From contig NZ_WHUT02000006.1 of NCBI RefSeq assembly GCF_009380135.2, positions 186,001 through 250,000 of the forward strand: a stretch of DNA of 64,000 nt, written 5' to 3'. Of the stretch, positions 61,483-64,000 are shown one piece after another. The notes under the pieces are model-generated. The model was given only the letters and a program-made list of their open reading frames with translations, did not search any database and was not told the origin of the DNA. Numbering within the stretch: position 1 is the first letter of the stretch; each line of letters starts with the position of its first letter. A program made the position numbers and the translations under genes. The stretch comes from Fertoeibacter niger. Its GTDB lineage: Bacteria > Pseudomonadota > Alphaproteobacteria > Rhodobacterales > Rhodobacteraceae.

Positions 61483-61540
61483 TCCTTCCATTTTCTGTCT
61501 CTAAATATCCCGGGGGTGCGGGGGCTGGCCCCCGCTTCCT
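61483..61540 (-). repeat. Dispersed repeat, copy 10, forming the 3' end of truA
   Basis: Minus strand: hairpin GCGGGGGC/GCCCCCGC (8 bp, 61518-61535), then CCCCCGGGATATTT and AGAGACAGAAAATGG. The hairpin and GATATTTAG are read as the last codons and stop of truA. Same core as copy 2. Confidence 0.75.
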
Positions 61541-62313
61541 TCGGTTGCCGCAAACGGATCATCCGCATAGCCCACCCCCGCCAGATACAGCCCCTGCGGC
61601 GGGCAGACCGGGCCGCAGGCGCTGCGCTCGCGGGCGGCCAGCGCCGCGCGCACCCGGTCGGGCTTCCATGCCCCCGCGCCCACCCGCTCCAGCGTGCCCA
61701 CAATGGACCGCACCTGATTGTGCAGGAAACTGCGCGCGCGCAGGCTGAACTGTATTTCCGGCCCGCCCATCCCTTCGACACGGCGGATGGAAATCTCGTC
61801 CAGCGTCTTCACCGGCGAGGCCGCCTGACACAAGGCCGCGCGGAAGGTGGTGAAATCATGCCGACCCACCAGAAAGGCCGCCCCCGCCTGCATCGCCGCC
61901 AGATCCAGATCATGCCCCACCTGCCAGACCAGTCCCCGGTCATGCGTCGCCGGGGCGCGGCGCATCGCAAGGCGGAACAGATAGCGCCGTTCCACCGCCG
62001 AAAACCGCGCGTGGAAATCATCGGCCACCCGCGCCACCGCCACCACCGCCACCGGCAGGGGCCGCAGATGCGCATTGATCGCCCCCGCCAGCCGGAACAC
62101 ATCCCATTCGCGCTGCATATCGCAATGCGCCACCTGCCCTGTGGCATGCACGCCCGCATCGGTGCGCCCCGCCGCCGCGATCGTCTGCGCCGCGCCAAGC
62201 CGGGCCAGGGCTGCCTCGATGGCCGCCTGCACCGAGGGCTGGCCATCGCGCTGGCGTTGCCAGCCGCAGAACGGTCCGCCGTCATACTCGATTTTCAGCG
62301 CATATCTGGGCAT
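61501..62313 (-). CDS. truA: TruA, tRNA pseudouridine(38-40) synthase
   Basis: 270 residues. Motifs: [15 protein letters not shown] near the N-terminus, catalytic Asp in [20 protein letters not shown], and [12 protein letters not shown]. Modifies positions 38-40 of tRNA anticodon stems. Start: ATG at 62313. The C-terminal tail after [10 protein letters not shown] ([12 protein letters not shown]) is translated repeat sequence, as for CoaBC. Confidence 0.95.
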   Translation of the reverse strand: MPRYALKIEYDGGPFCGWQRQRDGQPSVQAAIEAALARLGAAQTIAAAGRTDAGVHATGQVAHCDMQREWDVFRLAGAINAHLRPLPVAVVAVARVADDFHARFSAVERRYLFRLAMRRAPATHDRGLVWQVGHDLDLAAMQAGAAFLVGRHDFTTFRAALCQAASPVKTLDEISIRRVEGMGGPEIQFSLRARSFLHNQVRSIVGTLERVGAGAWKPDRVRAALAARERSACGPVCPPQGLYLAGVGYADDPFAATEGSGGQPPHPRDI

Positions 62314-62418
62314 GGCCCCGGTTAGCACCGCGCGCGCCCCGCGCCAAGCCCGCCGTTTCCCCCTACACAGCCCGCCCCCGGGTGCCTATCTTGACCGGAC
62401 AACAGGCAGGGGCAGGCA

Positions 62419-63834
62419 TTGGTCATCAGCACAATTACCGACGGCATCACGCGCGGCGTGGAAAGTGCTGTCGCCTCGGTCAATGAAACCCTGTTCGAGC
62501 CGGTGATCCGGATGGGCGTCACCGGGCTCAGCCGAGCGGGGAAGACGGTGTTCATCACCGGGCTGGTGGCCAATCTGCTGGACCGTGGCCGCATGCCGCA
62601 GCTTCGGGCCGAGGCGGATGGAAGGATCGAGGCGGTGTTTCTGCAACCGCAGCCCGATGACACCCTGCCGCGCTTTGATTATGAAACCCATCTGGCCGCG
62701 CTGACCGGCGACGACCCGCGCTGGCCGGCCTCCACCCGGTCAATCTCTGAACTGCGGCTGTCGTTCCGGGTGCGGCCTGCGGGGTTCTTTGCCGGGCTTT
62801 CCGGCCCGCGCACCGTGCATCTGGACATCATCGACTATCCCGGCGAATGGCTGCTGGATCTGGCGTTGCTGGAGAAATCCTATACCCAATGGTCCGAGGA
62901 TACGCTGACCCGGCTGCAAAAGCGCAGCGTGGCGCAGGATTACATGGCCACCGCCCGGGCCGAGGATGCGTCGCTGCCGCTGGACGAAGGCCGCGCGCAG
63001 GCGCTGGCCGCACGGTTCACCGGCTATCTGACCGCCGCACGGCACGCGGGCTGGTCAGATTGCACGCCGGGGCGGTTCCTGCTGCCGGGCGATCTGGCGG
63101 GCTCGCCCGTGCTGACCTTTGCCCCCCTGCCCAAACCCGCCAGCATCCCCCGCAACAGCCTGTGGCGTGAGATGGAGCGGCGGTATGAGGCCTATAAATC
63201 CCGCGTGGTGAAACCGTTTTTCCGCGATCATTTCGCCCGGATCGACCGGCAGGTGGTGCTGGTCGATGCCTTGGGCGCGATCCACGCCGGGCCGCAGGCG
63301 CTGGAGGATCTGCGCCGCACCATGGCCGACATATTGAAAACCTTCCGCCCGGGGCGCAACAATTTCCTGACCGAACTGCTGCTGGGGCACCGGGTGGAGC
63401 GCATCCTGTTTGCCGCCACCATGGCCGACCATCTGCACCACAGCCAGCATCCCCGCCTGACCGCGATCATGCAGGCCATGCTGCGCGAGGCGCGTGACCG
63501 GGCGGCCTTTGCGGGTGCCCTGACCACCGCCATGTCGCTGTCATCGGTGCGGGCCACGGTCGAGGAAACCGTGCAGCGCGGGGGTGAAACGGTCGAGGCG
63601 GTGCGCGGGCGGCTGCTGGCGACCGGCAAACAGGCGGCGATGTATCCGGGTGAATTGCCCGCCGACCCGGCCCGCCTGCTGTCGCCCGCGCGCGAAGGCG
63701 CAGACCGCTGGCTGGCCGAGGAATTTGCCCTGATGCAATTCGCCCCCGCCCGCATCAGCCTGAAACCCGGCGAAGGCCCGCCGCATATCAGGCTGGACCG
63801 CGCCGCAGAATTCCTGATCGGAGACCGGCTGTGA
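62419..63834 (+). CDS. YcjX-family P-loop protein
   Basis: 471 residues, DUF463/YcjX. P-loop G-L-S-R-A-G-K-T in MGVTGLSRAGKTVFITGLVA, HLDIIDYPGEWLLDL as a DxxG-like switch, and conserved PGRNNFLTELLLGHRVERILFAATMADHLH. Role is envelope stress-related in enterobacteria, mechanism unknown. The start appears to be TTG at 62419 with AGGGGCAGGC upstream, giving the family-like start V-I-S-T-I-T-D-G. It couples with the next gene by GTGA. Confidence 0.92.
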   Translation: MVISTITDGITRGVESAVASVNETLFEPVIRMGVTGLSRAGKTVFITGLVANLLDRGRMPQLRAEADGRIEAVFLQPQPDDTLPRFDYETHLAALTGDDPRWPASTRSISELRLSFRVRPAGFFAGLSGPRTVHLDIIDYPGEWLLDLALLEKSYTQWSEDTLTRLQKRSVAQDYMATARAEDASLPLDEGRAQALAARFTGYLTAARHAGWSDCTPGRFLLPGDLAGSPVLTFAPLPKPASIPRNSLWREMERRYEAYKSRVVKPFFRDHFARIDRQVVLVDALGAIHAGPQALEDLRRTMADILKTFRPGRNNFLTELLLGHRVERILFAATMADHLHHSQHPRLTAIMQAMLREARDRAAFAGALTTAMSLSSVRATVEETVQRGGETVEAVRGRLLATGKQAAMYPGELPADPARLLSPAREGADRWLAEEFALMQFAPARISLKPGEGPPHIRLDRAAEFLIGDRL

Positions 63835-64000
63835 CCGATGACAAAAACCCATCCGACGACCGGCCCCAGAAAAAACCCCTGCTGCTGGATTGGGAGGGTG
63901 AGTCCGACCCCGGCCTTGCCCTCCCGGTGCCCGAGGCGCTGACCCCCGAAGTCGAGGCGATGCAGATGGCGGCCAGAATCAGCACCCCGCGCGGGTCGTC
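63831..64000 (+). CDS. YcjF-like (TIGR01620, DUF697) protein, N-terminal part
   Basis: The first 56 codons only, running off the window end. GTG start overlaps the ycjX stop. The visible part is hydrophilic (TDDKNPSDDRPQKKPLLLDW) as in the N-termini of TIGR01620 membrane proteins that pair with YcjX. The call rests mainly on position. Confidence 0.6.
   Translation, partial: MTDDKNPSDDRPQKKPLLLDWEGESDPGLALPVPEALTPEVEAMQMAARISTPRGS

Overview
The window reads as chromosomal DNA of a high-GC alphaproteobacterium of the order Rhodobacterales (Rhodobacter / Gemmobacter / Tabrizicola-like). The evidence is an RpoHII-type sigma-32 that looks very close to the Rhodobacter protein as I remember it, a class I lysyl-tRNA synthetase, the rsmI/lpoA-like/yraN/gshB neighbourhood, a YcjX/YcjF pair, and many short intergenic repeats carrying a GGATATTT core. 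I saw no tRNA, rRNA, CRISPR, insertion sequence or prophage block. Genes are dense, with many 1- or 4-base stop/start overlaps.

Layout. 1-10.5 kb is housekeeping: rhomboid end, murJ, glnD, an LpoA-like lipoprotein, rsmI, yraN, gshB, comM and a glutathione transferase. 10.6-16.5 kb holds a CobC-like phosphatase, cobU, rpoHII, a ChaN-like protein, coaBC, dut and an unusual membrane-anchored MoeB/ThiF protein. 16.9-20.6 kb holds an amino-acid ABC binding protein and permease (no ATPase here) and an M3 oligopeptidase.

20.7-32.7 kb is the main accessory region, a quaternary-amine catabolic cluster. It has a CdhR-like AraC/GATase regulator divergent from a BKACE (3-dehydrocarnitine cleavage) enzyme, a lipocalin lipoprotein, a carnitine 3-dehydrogenase/betainyl-CoA thioesterase fusion, an acyl-CoA dehydrogenase, a SelW-like CxxC protein, an NDP-forming acyl-CoA synthetase, a CaiD-like carnitinyl-CoA dehydratase, a choline-dehydrogenase-family GMC oxidoreductase and a choline sulfatase. 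Together they could take gamma-butyrobetaine or crotonobetaine through CoA esters to carnitine, and carnitine and choline-O-sulfate toward glycine betaine. 32.8-40.9 kb holds a CocE/NonD hydrolase, a complete Tat-exported-binding-protein ABC importer of the peptide family, and an HSL-type hydrolase.

41-49.9 kb holds a pseudo-receiver protein, a cold-shock protein, a 25-residue membrane peptide, an RTX-like protein built of exact 125-residue repeats, ettA, nadD, a DUF2383 protein, a PBP4-type carboxypeptidase and a TerB-like protein. 50-55 kb holds class I lysS, a DUF4864 protein, a leaderless beta-helix protein that may be a gene-transfer-agent-type fibre, and a PNPOx-like protein. 55.5-61.5 kb is an acetate module: acs, adk, a DUF4212 small subunit plus a sodium:solute symporter with an unusual EF-hand-like insertion, an unknown membrane protein and a single-domain response regulator. 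The window ends with truA, ycjX and the start of a ycjF-like gene.

The recurrent non-coding signal is the dispersed hairpin/GGATATTT repeat. It lies at gene ends and supplies the stop codon and last residues of at least two unrelated proteins (CoaBC and TruA).
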